A DNA stretch of 64,000 nt, taken from positions 1 through 64,000 of the forward strand of contig JARLJH010000004.1 in assembly GCA_031291305.1 (NCBI GenBank), written 5' to 3'. Origin of the DNA: Rhodoferax sp. (GTDB taxonomy: Bacteria > Pseudomonadota > Gammaproteobacteria > Burkholderiales > Burkholderiaceae_C). This document shows positions 36,205-47,097 of the stretch, piece by piece. The translations under genes and the position numbers were made by a program. Within the stretch, counting starts at the first letter, position 1. The number at the start of each line of letters is the position of its first letter. The notes below the pieces were generated by a model that was not told the DNA's origin, ran no database searches, and saw only the letters and a list, made by a program, of their open reading frames with translations.

Positions 36205-36927
36205 TCAGTAAACGCTCTTTTGCAGCTGAATCAGCTCGCAGATGCCCTTGTCAGCCAGCGCCAGCAGCGCATCCATCTCTGAACGCGTAAACGCCGCCCC
36301 CTCGGCCGTGCCCTGCACTTCGACAAAATGACCCGCGCCGGTCATCACCACATTCATGTCGGTATCACAGGCTGAGTCTTCCACATACTCCAAGTCCAGC
36401 AGCGGCGTGCCCTGCACGATGCCAACCGAGATGGCGGCCACCTGGTCGAGGATGGGCGATGTCGTCAGCTTGCCCTGCTCGATGAGCCAATTGACAGCGT
36501 CTTGCGCCGCCACAAATGCGCCGGTGATGGCGGCGGTACGCGTGCCACCGTCTGCCTGCAACACGTCGCAGTCCAGGTGAATGGTGCGCTCACCCAGCAA
36601 TTTCAGATCAACCACGCTGCGCAGCGCGCGGCCAATCAATCGCTGAATTTCCTGCGTGCGACCCGACTGCTTGCCGCGCGCGGCCTCGCGGTCGCTGCGG
36701 GTATGGGTAGCGCGAGGCAGCATGCCGTATTCGGCGGTGACCCAGCCTTCGCCACTGCCCTTCTTGTGCCCGGGCACTTTTTCTTCGACCGAGGCGGTGC
36801 ACAAGACCTTGGTGTTGCCAAACTCAATCAACACAGAGCCCTCGGCGTGCATGGTGTAGTTGCGGGTAATGCGCACCGGGCGCATCGCATCATGGGCTCG
36901 CGCTTCAGCGCGTGAAAATTCAGTCAT
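36205..36927 (-). CDS. rph: Ribonuclease PH
   Basis: Using ATG 36927, the 240-residue product is RNase [39 protein letters not shown], then [17 protein letters not shown] (Arg-rich phosphate site), [19 protein letters not shown] and [22 protein letters not shown]. It trims tRNA 3' ends phosphorolytically. The frame is open another 67 codons upstream, but those residues come from the PP2C-rph gap and are not conserved in appearance. Confidence 0.96.
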   Translation of the reverse strand: MTEFSRAEARAHDAMRPVRITRNYTMHAEGSVLIEFGNTKVLCTASVEEKVPGHKKGSGEGWVTAEYGMLPRATHTRSDREAARGKQSGRTQEIQRLIGRALRSVVDLKLLGERTIHLDCDVLQADGGTRTAAITGAFVAAQDAVNWLIEQGKLTTSPILDQVAAISVGIVQGTPLLDLEYVEDSACDTDMNVVMTGAGHFVEVQGTAEGAAFTRSEMDALLALADKGICELIQLQKSVY

Positions 36928-36952
36928 CACAGAACCTTTGTTATCCAAAAAA

Positions 36953-37867
36953 TCAGGTCTTTTTCTGAGCCGAGCGGCGAATCGCCTCGTTGATTTCGGC
37001 AATGGAGCGCTCAATGGCTTCATCATCCAGATCGTCAGCACCGGAGTCCGACCAGCCAGCCTGTATGGTGGATGCAAACTCACCGTCGAGAATCGAGTCG
37101 GTGGTGATCGCACCCCGGGTGGATTCAAACGCGTCAGGCGTCTGCCACTCCAGCGCCAGACAGGTCACATTGTCAGACTTGGGACCCGCGACACGCAATG
37201 CTCTTTCCACCAGATCAGGCACCGCCACGTCCACAGGATTGAGCAGCAGGTCAGACACGATGGTCTGCTCTGTCAGCGGCGACCACAGACCGTCAGAACA
37301 TAGCATGATGCGGTCGCCCTGCTGCAAACTCACTGGTCCCGTCACGGCAAACACGGGCTTGGTCGGCGAACCCAGGCAGGTGAACAGCACATTGCGGTTT
37401 TGAGGAGCCTCGGGCCGATCAGTAGATGCCTTGAGCAAATCCTGTTCCAGCAGCGAATGGTCGCGTGTACGCGTTAGCAGTTCACCGCCGCGTGTCATAT
37501 ACAGCCGCGAGTCGCCACAGTGGGTCCAATACACAGCGCCGTTTTGAACCACGGCCATCACAATCGTGGTGCGCGGCGCATCCAGCATGGCATGATCCAT
37601 AGCGTGGCGCAGAATGTGCCGATGCGCCGAGCGCACCGCATTGTTCAAAAAACCCTGCACATCGGCAAGCTCGGGTTTGGCCTCTTTCTGGAACAACGCA
37701 GCGATGGCCTGAACCGCGAGTTGCGCCGCCACCTCGCCGTCGGGATGCCCCCCCATGCCGTCTGCCAGCATGAAAATGGCCGAAGCACTGGTGTAGCAGT
37801 AGCCCATACGGTCTTCGTTCTTCTCGCGCCCACCTTTGCGGCTGACCTGGAAAACGGAGAACTTCAT
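36953..37867 (-). CDS. PP2C-type Ser/Thr phosphatase
   Basis: The 304-residue PP2C-like phosphatase has metal-binding motifs [30 protein letters not shown] and [10 protein letters not shown]; the last 60 residues are acidic and low complexity. Its ATG overlaps the kinase stop as ATGA, so the two form a coupled kinase-phosphatase pair for reversible Ser/Thr phosphorylation. In Burkholderiales this pair precedes rph in the conserved block. Confidence 0.94.
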   Translation of the reverse strand: MKFSVFQVSRKGGREKNEDRMGYCYTSASAIFMLADGMGGHPDGEVAAQLAVQAIAALFQKEAKPELADVQGFLNNAVRSAHRHILRHAMDHAMLDAPRTTIVMAVVQNGAVYWTHCGDSRLYMTRGGELLTRTRDHSLLEQDLLKASTDRPEAPQNRNVLFTCLGSPTKPVFAVTGPVSLQQGDRIMLCSDGLWSPLTEQTIVSDLLLNPVDVAVPDLVERALRVAGPKSDNVTCLALEWQTPDAFESTRGAITTDSILDGEFASTIQAGWSDSGADDLDDEAIERSIAEINEAIRRSAQKKT

Positions 37868-38871
37868 TTGGGTTTGTTACTCGGCACCGTCGCCCTGAGC
37901 ACGGTCTTTTTGGTGCCCGAGACCATGTTGTCAAACTGCAAACGTACCTTTTCACCGACGCTCAAGCGCGTGTAGCGACGCTCTCCGGGGCTGTTGAGTT
38001 CTTTTTGCAGCGCAAACACCGACTGCGGTCTGGCGAGTGGGTCCAGTGTCATGCACCATTGCACCACTTCGATCAGGTTGTCCGAATACACCCCCTGCAG
38101 ACGCTTCCAGGCCTGGTTCATCGGGTCGTTGTTGACGCGCTGTGGTGCCTCGTTGGGCGGAAAGCCCTGCATACAGGCGAAGATGCAGGCCCCAATGGCG
38201 TAGATATCCGTCCAAGGGCCCATAGTGCTGTCGCGCCGGTACATCTCGGGTGCGGCAAAACCGGGCGTATACATCGGACGGATGAAGTTGCCTTCTTTGC
38301 TCAGCACCTCACGGGCAGCGCCAAAATCGATCAACACCGCCTTATTCTCATCAGTGATAAAAATGTTGGCGGGTTTGATGTCCAGGTGCAGCATCTTGTG
38401 CTGATGGACAATACGCAGGCCTCGCAAAATCTCTTCAAACAAGGAGCGAATGGTCGACTCGCGGAACACCTTGCTCTGCTTGAGGTCACGCGCAGTGATG
38501 ATGAAATCCTGCAGGCTGGCACCTTCCAGGTAATTCATCACCATGTAAACGGTGTCGTTTTCCCGAAAAAAATTCATCACACTGACCACCGAGGGGTGCG
38601 AAATCTGCGCCAGCGAACGACCTTCTTCAAAAAAGCTCTTCAGTCCTAGCCGATACAGCGACAACTTTTCGGGGGCCACCTGCGGGACCAATTCACCCGC
38701 CTCGCGGGTCGTCAATGACGCAGGCAAATATTCCTTGATCGCGACTTGCTGACCTTCCGCATTGGTAGCCAGATAAACCACGCCAAACCCCCCTGCGGCC
38801 ACCTTGCGAACAACCTGATACCCACCAATGAGGGCGCCTGGGGGCAATGGGGAAGGCTTGGCCTTGGACAT
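37864..38871 (-). CDS. Ser/Thr protein kinase
   Basis: The kinase domain (about 20-300) has GGFGVVYLA (P-loop), VAIKEY (catalytic Lys), HLDIKPANIF (HRD-like loop, with Leu in place of the usual Arg), DFGAARE (DFG) and FAAPEMYRRDS (APE-like). The HLD loop places it in the bacterial kinase branch that lacks the HRD Arg. A short basic tail follows the domain, with no membrane anchor. ATG 38871 is used; TTG 38880 is three codons upstream. It is divergent from yicC. Confidence 0.92.
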   Translation of the reverse strand: MSKAKPSPLPPGALIGGYQVVRKVAAGGFGVVYLATNAEGQQVAIKEYLPASLTTREAGELVPQVAPEKLSLYRLGLKSFFEEGRSLAQISHPSVVSVMNFFRENDTVYMVMNYLEGASLQDFIITARDLKQSKVFRESTIRSLFEEILRGLRIVHQHKMLHLDIKPANIFITDENKAVLIDFGAAREVLSKEGNFIRPMYTPGFAAPEMYRRDSTMGPWTDIYAIGACIFACMQGFPPNEAPQRVNNDPMNQAWKRLQGVYSDNLIEVVQWCMTLDPLARPQSVFALQKELNSPGERRYTRLSVGEKVRLQFDNMVSGTKKTVLRATVPSNKPK

Positions 38872-38947
38872 ATTTTTCAATCAGGAAACCGCAAGCGGGG
38901 CAAGAACCGGGTTATTCTCAAATGCACTTCATTTCACGAGCATTGCA

Positions 38948-39865
38948 ATGTCAGTTTACAGCATGACGGGTTACGCCAGCGCCCAATACAGTCCCACCAA
39001 AGAGGCGTCTGAGAGCGAAGGGAAAAGCAGTTCTACGAGCCGATTGGGCATGGAAATCAGGGCGGTCAACAGCCGCTTTCTGGACCTGTCCTTCCGCTTG
39101 CCGGAAGAGCTTCGTGCCTGCGAGCCCATTCTTCGGGACAAGCTGAATGCACGGCTCAAACGCGGAAAAGTGGAGCTGCGTGCCTCCATTGACAGCACAA
39201 GCGCGAGCGTAGTGACTGAACCTTCCACCCGTCTACTGCAACGCCTAAACGCCATTCAGGACAATGTCAAAGCGTGGCTGCCTGCGGCGCAACCGCTCAG
39301 TGTGGCTGAGGTGATCCGTCTGGCGGTGGACGAGTCTGCCCCGGACAAAGACTGGCAGGCCGATGCACAGCAACTCGCCGACCAGGTACTAGACGCGCTG
39401 TTGTCCGCCCGCGAACGTGAGGGTGCACGACTAGCCACGATGCTGTTTGACCGCATCAAACAGCTGCGCGCTCTCGCCACCAAGGCCGGGCCCCTGATCC
39501 CGCAACTGGTGGAACAGCAGCGTCAACGTTTCCTGGACCGCTGGACCGAAGCCATGGATTCGACTAACGGCCAAGCCAAGTCGGACATGGCGCAAGACCG
39601 GGCCTTGACCGAGGCCACTGCGTTTGCCATCCGTATCGATGTGGCCGAAGAGCTGACTCGGCTGACTTCGCATCTCGATGAGTTGGAGCGACTGGTCAAA
39701 AAAGGCGGCGAGATTGGCAAACGACTTGACTTTTTGATTCAGGAATTGCACCGTGAAGCCAACACCTTGGGTTCCAAATCTGCGGCGCTGGAACTCACTC
39801 ATATCTCGGTCGACATGAAAGTGCTGATCGAGCAAATGCGTGAACAAGTGCAAAACATAGAGTAA
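38948..39865 (+). CDS. yicC: YicC-family endoribonuclease
   Basis: Starting at ATG 38948 ([14 protein letters not shown]), the 305-residue product has the YicC N-terminus [27 protein letters not shown] and the C-terminal DUF1732 part ([14 protein letters not shown], then [19 protein letters not shown]). YicC is a ribonuclease that affects small RNA turnover in E. coli. About 15 extra Ser-rich residues ([13 protein letters not shown]) sit after the MTGYA region. It is followed 4 bp later by gmk, the usual partner. Confidence 0.94.
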   Translation: MSVYSMTGYASAQYSPTKEASESEGKSSSTSRLGMEIRAVNSRFLDLSFRLPEELRACEPILRDKLNARLKRGKVELRASIDSTSASVVTEPSTRLLQRLNAIQDNVKAWLPAAQPLSVAEVIRLAVDESAPDKDWQADAQQLADQVLDALLSAREREGARLATMLFDRIKQLRALATKAGPLIPQLVEQQRQRFLDRWTEAMDSTNGQAKSDMAQDRALTEATAFAIRIDVAEELTRLTSHLDELERLVKKGGEIGKRLDFLIQELHREANTLGSKSAALELTHISVDMKVLIEQMREQVQNIE

Positions 39866-39869
39866 GCGT

Positions 39870-40490
39870 ATGGACTATCCAGGAAACTTATTTGTCGTGG
39901 CAGCCCCCAGCGGGGCGGGTAAATCGAGCTTGGTCAAAGCCTTGCTGGAACTTGACTCGCATGTGCAACCATCGGTATCGCACACCACCCGTGCGCCACG
40001 CGGCCAGGAAAAGCATGGTCGGGAGTATTTCTTCGTCTCTGAGACCGAGTTTGATGCGATGGTGCAGGCAGACGCTTTCATAGAGTGGGCGCATGTTCAC
40101 AACCACCGCTATGGCACATCCAAGAAGGCCATCGAAGAGCGCATGAGCCGGGGCGCAGACGTCATTCTTGAAATTGATTTTCAGGGCGCATTGCAGATCA
40201 AGCAGATATTTGCCAATGCCGTCACTATCTTTATCCTGCCACCTAGCTGGGATGAACTGCGCTCCAGGCTGGAGCGACGCGGCGAGGACACCCCCGAGGT
40301 GATTGAGGTGAGACTGCAAAACGCAGCCCTGGAGATGGCACAAGCGCGCCAATTTGACTTCGTTATAATCAATGAGTTGTTTGACCGGGCGGTGTTTGAT
40401 CTCAAATCCATTGTCCACGCACAGCGACTCAAGTACCTGGCACAGCGCCGTGCCAGGGCTGAAACATTCAAAGCACTTCATATTTCTTAG
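39870..40490 (+). CDS. gmk: Guanylate kinase
   Basis: The 206-residue product has [18 protein letters not shown] (P-loop), [35 protein letters not shown] and [17 protein letters not shown]. It phosphorylates GMP to GDP. It lies between yicC and rpoZ, the common betaproteobacterial order that couples guanine nucleotides and stringent response genes. Confidence 0.97.
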   Translation: MDYPGNLFVVAAPSGAGKSSLVKALLELDSHVQPSVSHTTRAPRGQEKHGREYFFVSETEFDAMVQADAFIEWAHVHNHRYGTSKKAIEERMSRGADVILEIDFQGALQIKQIFANAVTIFILPPSWDELRSRLERRGEDTPEVIEVRLQNAALEMAQARQFDFVIINELFDRAVFDLKSIVHAQRLKYLAQRRARAETFKALHIS

Positions 40491-40516
40491 TGCGCCTACC
40501 TGGTTTTGGAGAAGTC

Positions 40517-40720
40517 ATGGCCCGTATCACCGTCGAAGACTGCCTGGTGCAGATTCCCAATCGCTTTCAGTTGGTGCTGGCAGCGTCCTATCGCGCGCGC
40601 ATGCTGAGCCAGGGTCATACGCCCAAAGTTGACAGCAAAAACAAACCTGGTGTGACGGCATTGCGAGAAATCGCCGCCGGCAGAATTGGTATCGAGATGC
40701 TGAAAAAAGTGCCTCTTTAA
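40517..40720 (+). CDS. rpoZ: RNA polymerase omega subunit
   Basis: From ATG 40517 the 67-residue product is the omega subunit: [28 protein letters not shown], then [13 protein letters not shown]. Omega stabilises RNA polymerase assembly and helps ppGpp response. It lies upstream of spoT, as in many proteobacteria, but an intrinsic terminator separates the two. Confidence 0.96.
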   Translation: MARITVEDCLVQIPNRFQLVLAASYRARMLSQGHTPKVDSKNKPGVTALREIAAGRIGIEMLKKVPL

Positions 40721-40743
40721 GCGGTTTGCTTGACCAATACAAA

Positions 40744-40767
40744 GGCACCGCCATGCGGTGCTTTTTT
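40744..40767 (+). terminator. Intrinsic terminator between rpoZ and spoT
   Basis: GCACCGC (40745-40751), a CAT loop and GCGGTGC (40755-40761) form a perfect 7-bp stem followed by six Ts. It ends the yicC-gmk-rpoZ transcript, so spoT must use its own promoter or readthrough. Confidence 0.9.
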
Positions 40768-40811
40768 ATGCCAGTCTCTCCAATAACCCTTGTGCACGCT
40801 ATATTCAAGGG

Positions 40812-43094
<2,283 letters not shown>

Positions 43095-43134
43095 GACTGC
43101 CGATTTCACAATTTGAAGAAGATCCACCAAATAA

Positions 43135-43167
43135 AAAGCCTGCAACTCATAACAAGTTGCAGGCTTT
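43135..43167. terminator. Bidirectional terminator after spoT
   Basis: AAAGCCTGCAACT (43135-43147) and AGTTGCAGGCTTT (43155-43167) are a perfect 13-bp stem with a 7-nt loop. The TTT end on the plus strand is short, but As on the other side give a T-run for minus-strand transcripts. It separates spoT from the tRNA piece. Confidence 0.85.
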
Positions 43168-43172
43168 ACATT

Positions 43173-43220
43173 TGGTGCGGCTGGCAGGAATTGAACCCAC
43201 GACCCCTTGGTTCGTAGCCA
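43173..43220 (-). tRNA. 3' part of tRNA-Arg(ACG), element attachment site
   Basis: On the minus strand the 48 nt start TGGCTACGAACC, the anticodon stem and loop with anticodon ACG, continue with the variable and T arms (GTTCAATTC) and end in GCCGCACCA. The 5' half is missing: what precedes it is unrelated AT-rich DNA. This is the usual trace of an integrase crossing over in the anticodon stem and leaving the 3' half at one end (an attL/attR site). The intact gene would then be expected beyond the far end of the element, outside the window. Confidence 0.85.
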
Positions 43221-43430
43221 TGTAAATACACCTTTTTAATGCACTTCTTGGGACGTCGCTGGATGCCATGAACTTCACCTAACTTATTGATAATATTAAT
43301 GATTATTGAAATTATTGGTGTCATAGCGTCCCAAAACGTTTCACCATAGCCCTCGCCAATCGTTCCCAGATTGTTCCCAGAACATGGCATTTGACCTAAA
43401 ATACTTGCCATCATGAAAAGGGGTTAACTC
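43221..43430. other. Left-end region of the element with repeats
   Basis: This AT-rich 210 bp has TTGGGACG (43248-43255) and CGTCCCAA (43327-43334) as an inverted repeat, and GTTCCCAGA twice (43362-43370 and 43373-43381), the second within a TGTTC/GAACA dyad. These resemble arm-type integrase sites next to the attachment core. No gene is visible. Confidence 0.5.
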
Positions 43431-44846
43431 GTGACCATTGCCACGAGCATTCTCACACATGGTACTGCTAAAAAGTGGGGCTACATGGCACGTGATTTAT
43501 TGACCGTAAAGGCCGTACGAGCGGCCAAGCCAACAGACAAAGAATTCCTGGTCAGCGACGGAGACGGGCTGTTCTTGCGTGTGCTTCCAACTGGCAAGAA
43601 GACGTGGCAACTTATTTACACGCACAGCGGGCGGCGACGCAAGCTATCTCTCGGCGATATGGACGACGTCACACTGGCCAGCGCACGTGAACGGGCAAAT
43701 GTCGAAAGAGAACGTATCGCTGGAGGCCTCGATCCCCGAGTCGCGCTGATCGCGGTCGAGGCTGAACAGGCAAAAGAACTCACAGCCCTCAGTGCCGAGG
43801 CTGAACGCCGCAAGGCGGAAGACCTTCCTTTCAAAGCCATGTTCGATGCATGGCTTGCAGATGGCGTGGCGCGAGGTGATGCCAACGCAGAATTACGAAG
43901 GTCGTTCGAAAAGAATATCCTGCCGACGCTCGGCGCAAAGCCTGTTCGCCACGTGTCAGAGTCAGACATTCGGGACCTGCTCCGTAAGATTGGCCGCACG
44001 CGGGGAAAGTGCCGCACAGCGGTCCTTCAGCTTGCAGATCTCCGCCAACTCTTTCGCTGGGCCGAGAAACGCAAACCTTGGCGACCGTTGCTGATAGAAG
44101 GCAATCCAGCTGAGCTTGTCGAAGCAAAGCAGGTTGTGCTTGCCGAATACGATCTCGCCAACGAACGTGATCGCATCCTCACCGCGGATGAGATACGCAC
44201 TCTGCGCGACATCTTCGTCAGGATGCAGGCCGAGTACGACAATGCCCCGAATAAGCGCACCGAAGTTCGCCCGGTGAGCGCCGAAACGAGACTTTCCATA
44301 TGGATCATGCTGTCCACTTGCTGCCGCATAGGGGAGCTTTGCAATGCGCGCTGGGAGCACGTCAACTTGCAAACCGGCGAGTGGCTTGTGCCCCGCGAGA
44401 GTACAAAGACAAAGGTCGAATGGATGGTGTTCCTGTCCGACTTCGCGCTGCAACAGTTTCAGGCACTTCGACTGATCACGAAGGACAGCATTTGGTGCTT
44501 TCCATCTCGCGACGAAGACAATCACTTGAGTTCGAAGTCGGTCTCGAAGCAGATTGGGGACCGCCAATTTCAGTTCAAGAAGCGCAAACCGCTGAAGAAT
44601 CGTCGCAACGACAACACGCTCGTCCTCCCAGGCGGTGAATGGACCCCTCATGATTTGCGTCGAACTGGGTCGACTTTGATGCAGTCACTCGGCGTGTCCG
44701 AGCATGTGCGTGAACGGTGCCTCAACCATGTCGTAGGTGGCAAGCTCGGACGTATCTACGGGCGCTATGAGTTTGCTCCCGAGAAGCGCGACGCTTGGAA
44801 TGTGCTCGGCGCACATCTTGACTCGATATTGAAAGTGAAGAACTAA
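43431..44846 (+). CDS. P4-type tyrosine integrase of the element
   Basis: The frame starts at GTG 43431, with ATG 43485 also possible. The 471-residue product has the DUF4102-type N-terminal domain (LTVKAVRAAKPTDKEFLVSDGDGLFLRV) and the catalytic core: STCCRIGELCNARW (Arg I), EWMVFLSDF (the beta-Lys region), TPHDLRRTGSTLM (HxxR), LNHVVGG (H) and IYGRYEF (Tyr). P4 integrases act in tRNA anticodon or T regions, consistent with the adjacent tRNA-Arg fragment. It is the likely enzyme that inserted this element. Confidence 0.93.
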   Translation: MTIATSILTHGTAKKWGYMARDLLTVKAVRAAKPTDKEFLVSDGDGLFLRVLPTGKKTWQLIYTHSGRRRKLSLGDMDDVTLASARERANVERERIAGGLDPRVALIAVEAEQAKELTALSAEAERRKAEDLPFKAMFDAWLADGVARGDANAELRRSFEKNILPTLGAKPVRHVSESDIRDLLRKIGRTRGKCRTAVLQLADLRQLFRWAEKRKPWRPLLIEGNPAELVEAKQVVLAEYDLANERDRILTADEIRTLRDIFVRMQAEYDNAPNKRTEVRPVSAETRLSIWIMLSTCCRIGELCNARWEHVNLQTGEWLVPRESTKTKVEWMVFLSDFALQQFQALRLITKDSIWCFPSRDEDNHLSSKSVSKQIGDRQFQFKKRKPLKNRRNDNTLVLPGGEWTPHDLRRTGSTLMQSLGVSEHVRERCLNHVVGGKLGRIYGRYEFAPEKRDAWNVLGAHLDSILKVKN

Positions 44847-44916
44847 CCACGCCGACAATTCGATTCAGCTTATGGGCAGCAAGTACCAATGACGGATTTG
44901 GTCGATCTGCTCACCG

Positions 44917-45435
44917 TCAAGGCGGATCACATGGCCGAACGAACGCACATTTCTGACACATCCCCGGTGCGCAGGTCTGCTGAGGTTCGGTCTTTCCAGC
45001 AAGCAGTTTTTCCCGCCTCGCAACCAGGGCATTCAGATCGACAGGCTCCATGAGCCTCACTCGATGGCATCCCGTTCGGAGACCATCCGGTCGCTCCGTC
45101 AAGACATAGGCATGGTCCGCAACACTCTCTCCCGTCTGTGCCATCAACGCCACGCGCTGGGCCGACAACTCAATGACATCCGACCGATATGCCCGATGCG
45201 CCGTCCGGGTCTTCAGCTCGACCAGTACCAACGCTCCTTTCGCATTGCGGTAGACCCTGTCCACCTTGGCCGTGATCGATATTGGCCCAAACGAACGAAA
45301 TAGGCGCTCCGCATAGACCAAGCGAGTGCCACGCAATTCCGGCGGTAGCCCTTCCTCAGGAGGACGCGGCCACAAGTACCACCAGAGGACAACAACCGCA
45401 ACAAACCACACAACGGCAACAGTTTCAAGGCCCAT
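44917..45435 (-). CDS. Membrane-anchored Cas4/RecB-like nuclease, C-terminal part
   Basis: From ATG 45435 the 172-residue product has a hydrophobic segment (VAVVWFVAVVVLWWYLW) and then the catalytic core of the Cas4/RecB family: KVDRVYRNAKGALVLVELKTRT (D and ExK motifs), SAQRVALMAQTG (Q motif), and CAPGMCQKCAFVRPC, the three C-terminal Cys of a 4Fe-4S cluster. The family's N-terminal Cys and GxxxH motif are absent here but present in the preceding gene, which ends within this gene's first 11 bases (ATG and TGA overlap). The two products probably act together. No cas genes or CRISPR array are near, so it is a stand-alone nuclease, perhaps for element maintenance or defence. Confidence 0.75.
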   Translation of the reverse strand: MGLETVAVVWFVAVVVLWWYLWPRPPEEGLPPELRGTRLVYAERLFRSFGPISITAKVDRVYRNAKGALVLVELKTRTAHRAYRSDVIELSAQRVALMAQTGESVADHAYVLTERPDGLRTGCHRVRLMEPVDLNALVARREKLLAGKTEPQQTCAPGMCQKCAFVRPCDPP

Positions 45436-45748
45436 CGCGCGATTCCCTGGCCCGAAGCCATCGGGCCACATACCGGATCAAACGGTACCAGGCGCGCTGA
45501 AGCTTTCTGGCCCAATATCTGAAGTGCCCCACAAAACAACGTCCCTGGCGGGCTGAATCCCCCTGCCGCTCCCGATAGAACCGCTTATGGGCTCGCAGGC
45601 CGCGCATGGCTGCCCGCTGCTGTTCTGCGGTCCGTCGCCTGCCATACCGATGCTCGAACACCACCAAGCGTTCGCACACCCCCATCTGCGCGAGTTCCGA
45701 TGCGCTGACCGACACCCTCTGGTGTCCGTGCTTTTTTATCGACGCCAT
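45425..45748 (-). CDS. N-terminal half of split Cas4-like nuclease
   Basis: The 107-residue product reads VSASELAQMGVCERLVVFEHRYGRR, with the lone Cys placed like the first cluster Cys of Cas4, and GLRAHKRFYRE, the GxxxH motif of the same family. The rest (RCFVGHFRYWARKLQRAWYRLIRYVARWLRARES) is strongly basic and Trp/Arg-rich, unlike the next gene. Its TGA (45425-45427) overlaps the downstream ATG in an 11-nt ATG...TGA overlap, indicating translational coupling. The start sits 2 bp after the stop of the preceding 100-codon gene. The split interpretation is an inference from motif order. Confidence 0.65.
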   Translation of the reverse strand: MASIKKHGHQRVSVSASELAQMGVCERLVVFEHRYGRRRTAEQQRAAMRGLRAHKRFYRERQGDSARQGRCFVGHFRYWARKLQRAWYRLIRYVARWLRARESRDGP

Positions 45749-45750
45749 GA

Positions 45751-46053
45751 TCAGTCCTCTCCGTCAATGGCTGGCGCATCGAACGCTTGAACCACATGCC
45801 CCGCAGCGACCGGGTTCACGCTCATAGAAGCAGGCAATACAGCTCTAGGCGGTCGGGATAAACCATCTGCCACCGACATCAATAACCAGTTCTGCGCCAA
45901 CAACCCTTCATGGGCCAGAAAGCGCAGCCTATTCACCCGCTTCGTCCCCTTGTTGAACCGGATCAGGTCGTCATACAGGCGCGGGTTGTCCTCCCGCGTC
46001 ATTTCAAACAGCAAGCGCACTGGCTCGGTGTTGGGGTCTGTCTTCTGAGTCAT
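45751..46053 (-). CDS. Small StbB-like partner of the ParM-like protein
   Basis: The 100-residue product is helical and charged (LLFEMTREDNPRLYDDLIRFNKGTKRVNRLRFLAHEGLLAQ) with a Pro/Ala-rich tail. The ATG overlaps the stop of the frameshifted ParM gene as ATGA, so the two are translationally coupled. Small proteins encoded after StbA/ParM-like actins usually act as centromere-binding adaptors. The order here (actin, small protein) suggests the same, but no sequence match was tested. Confidence 0.65.
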   Translation of the reverse strand: MTQKTDPNTEPVRLLFEMTREDNPRLYDDLIRFNKGTKRVNRLRFLAHEGLLAQNWLLMSVADGLSRPPRAVLPASMSVNPVAAGHVVQAFDAPAIDGED

Positions 46054-47097
46054 GCACCCTCTCCTTCCGGCCGTATTGCACGCGATGAGCGTGACGACGC
46101 CTGCATCGCGGTGGCGGCGTAATTCGTACCGGCGATCTGGTAGCCCCGCAGATTCGAAAACATCGGCTCCTTGACCTCCAGAATCTTTTGCGTAGCGTAC
46201 GCCTCCTTAACCCCCTTTTTGAACAAAAAAAGCACCCCCGCCGACCAGAATGACATGCTGGACATCGTAAAACTCACCGATACGGCGCATCATTGCCCCC
46301 ACGGCCTGCTTGGTGACGCTTTCCACCACCGGCTTCATGCGGGCCAGACTGTAGGTTCGCTGGAAGATCGTCAGATTCTTGTTGGTGCGCAAAGCCAGAT
46401 CGATGGCGTCCAACTGGTTGTAAGGTCGGCCAATCTCTGCGCTGATGTCATCCGCAATGACCTGCAGAATGTCAGACACCCCGCGGTTAACCGAATGGCT
46501 GCGCTTGTGCGACAACTTCATACCCCGAGCCACCAACCAGTCAAAGGTACGCGAACCCGGATCAATCACCAGGCTGTGCTCGTTCTCCATCGCAACCACC
46601 TTGTCGTGCTGCGAGGCGTAGTCAATCAATGCCCCATTGGGCTGGGCCATGGCCAGCGCTTTACGCACCAGCACGGTCTTGCCATTGCCCACGTCGTGCG
46701 AACCGGTCATCAGCTTTTCCAGCGCCGCCTTCTTCAAGGCAAACATGGCCACCGGCAAACCGACCACCAGCAGGTCAATAGTGTCAACCTTCATCATTCG
46801 CAGTGCACCGCGCGCCAGCGCCAGGTATTCCGGGGTGTCAATAAAGTTGTCGTGGATCTGCGTGGCACGAAAGGCGTCGGCGGCCAGCATCACGTCCGGC
46901 CCAACTTCATAAAACATGCCGCCAATCGGAATGGCGACCGTCTTGCGCCGATCCGCCCCCAGAGTGGTGGACGGGTCGCGGGGGAAGGGGTAAGCCAGTG
47001 ACGGAAAGCTGGCGCAGCGGATTTCATCATCAGTGACACCGGTGACGTACTTGGTGTTGCCGTAGCCAACGTCCACAGCTCGAATAATCAGTTCCAT
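46050..47097 (-). pseudogene. ParM/StbA-like actin ATPase (PRTRC protein D type), frameshifted
   Basis: The first 296 codons (47097-46207) encode an actin-fold ATPase: RAVDVGYGNTKYV (phosphate 1), VIDPGSRTFDWLVA (phosphate 2), GRPYNQLDAID and VILVGGGAFF (adenosine). The frame then stops after VQKGG. Shifting by one base in a run of seven T on the minus strand (A7 at 46225-46231) continues as FKKGVKEAY, VKEPMFSNLRGYQIAGTNYA and a stop at 46050-46052, which is the usual C-terminal end of this family and overlaps the next start as ATGA. A single-base expansion, sequencing error or programmed slippage explains it. ParM proteins segregate low-copy plasmids or ICE circles. Confidence 0.85.

Noticed and set aside
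44917-45748. Cas4 of a CRISPR system
   Set aside because: No other cas genes and no direct-repeat array in the window.
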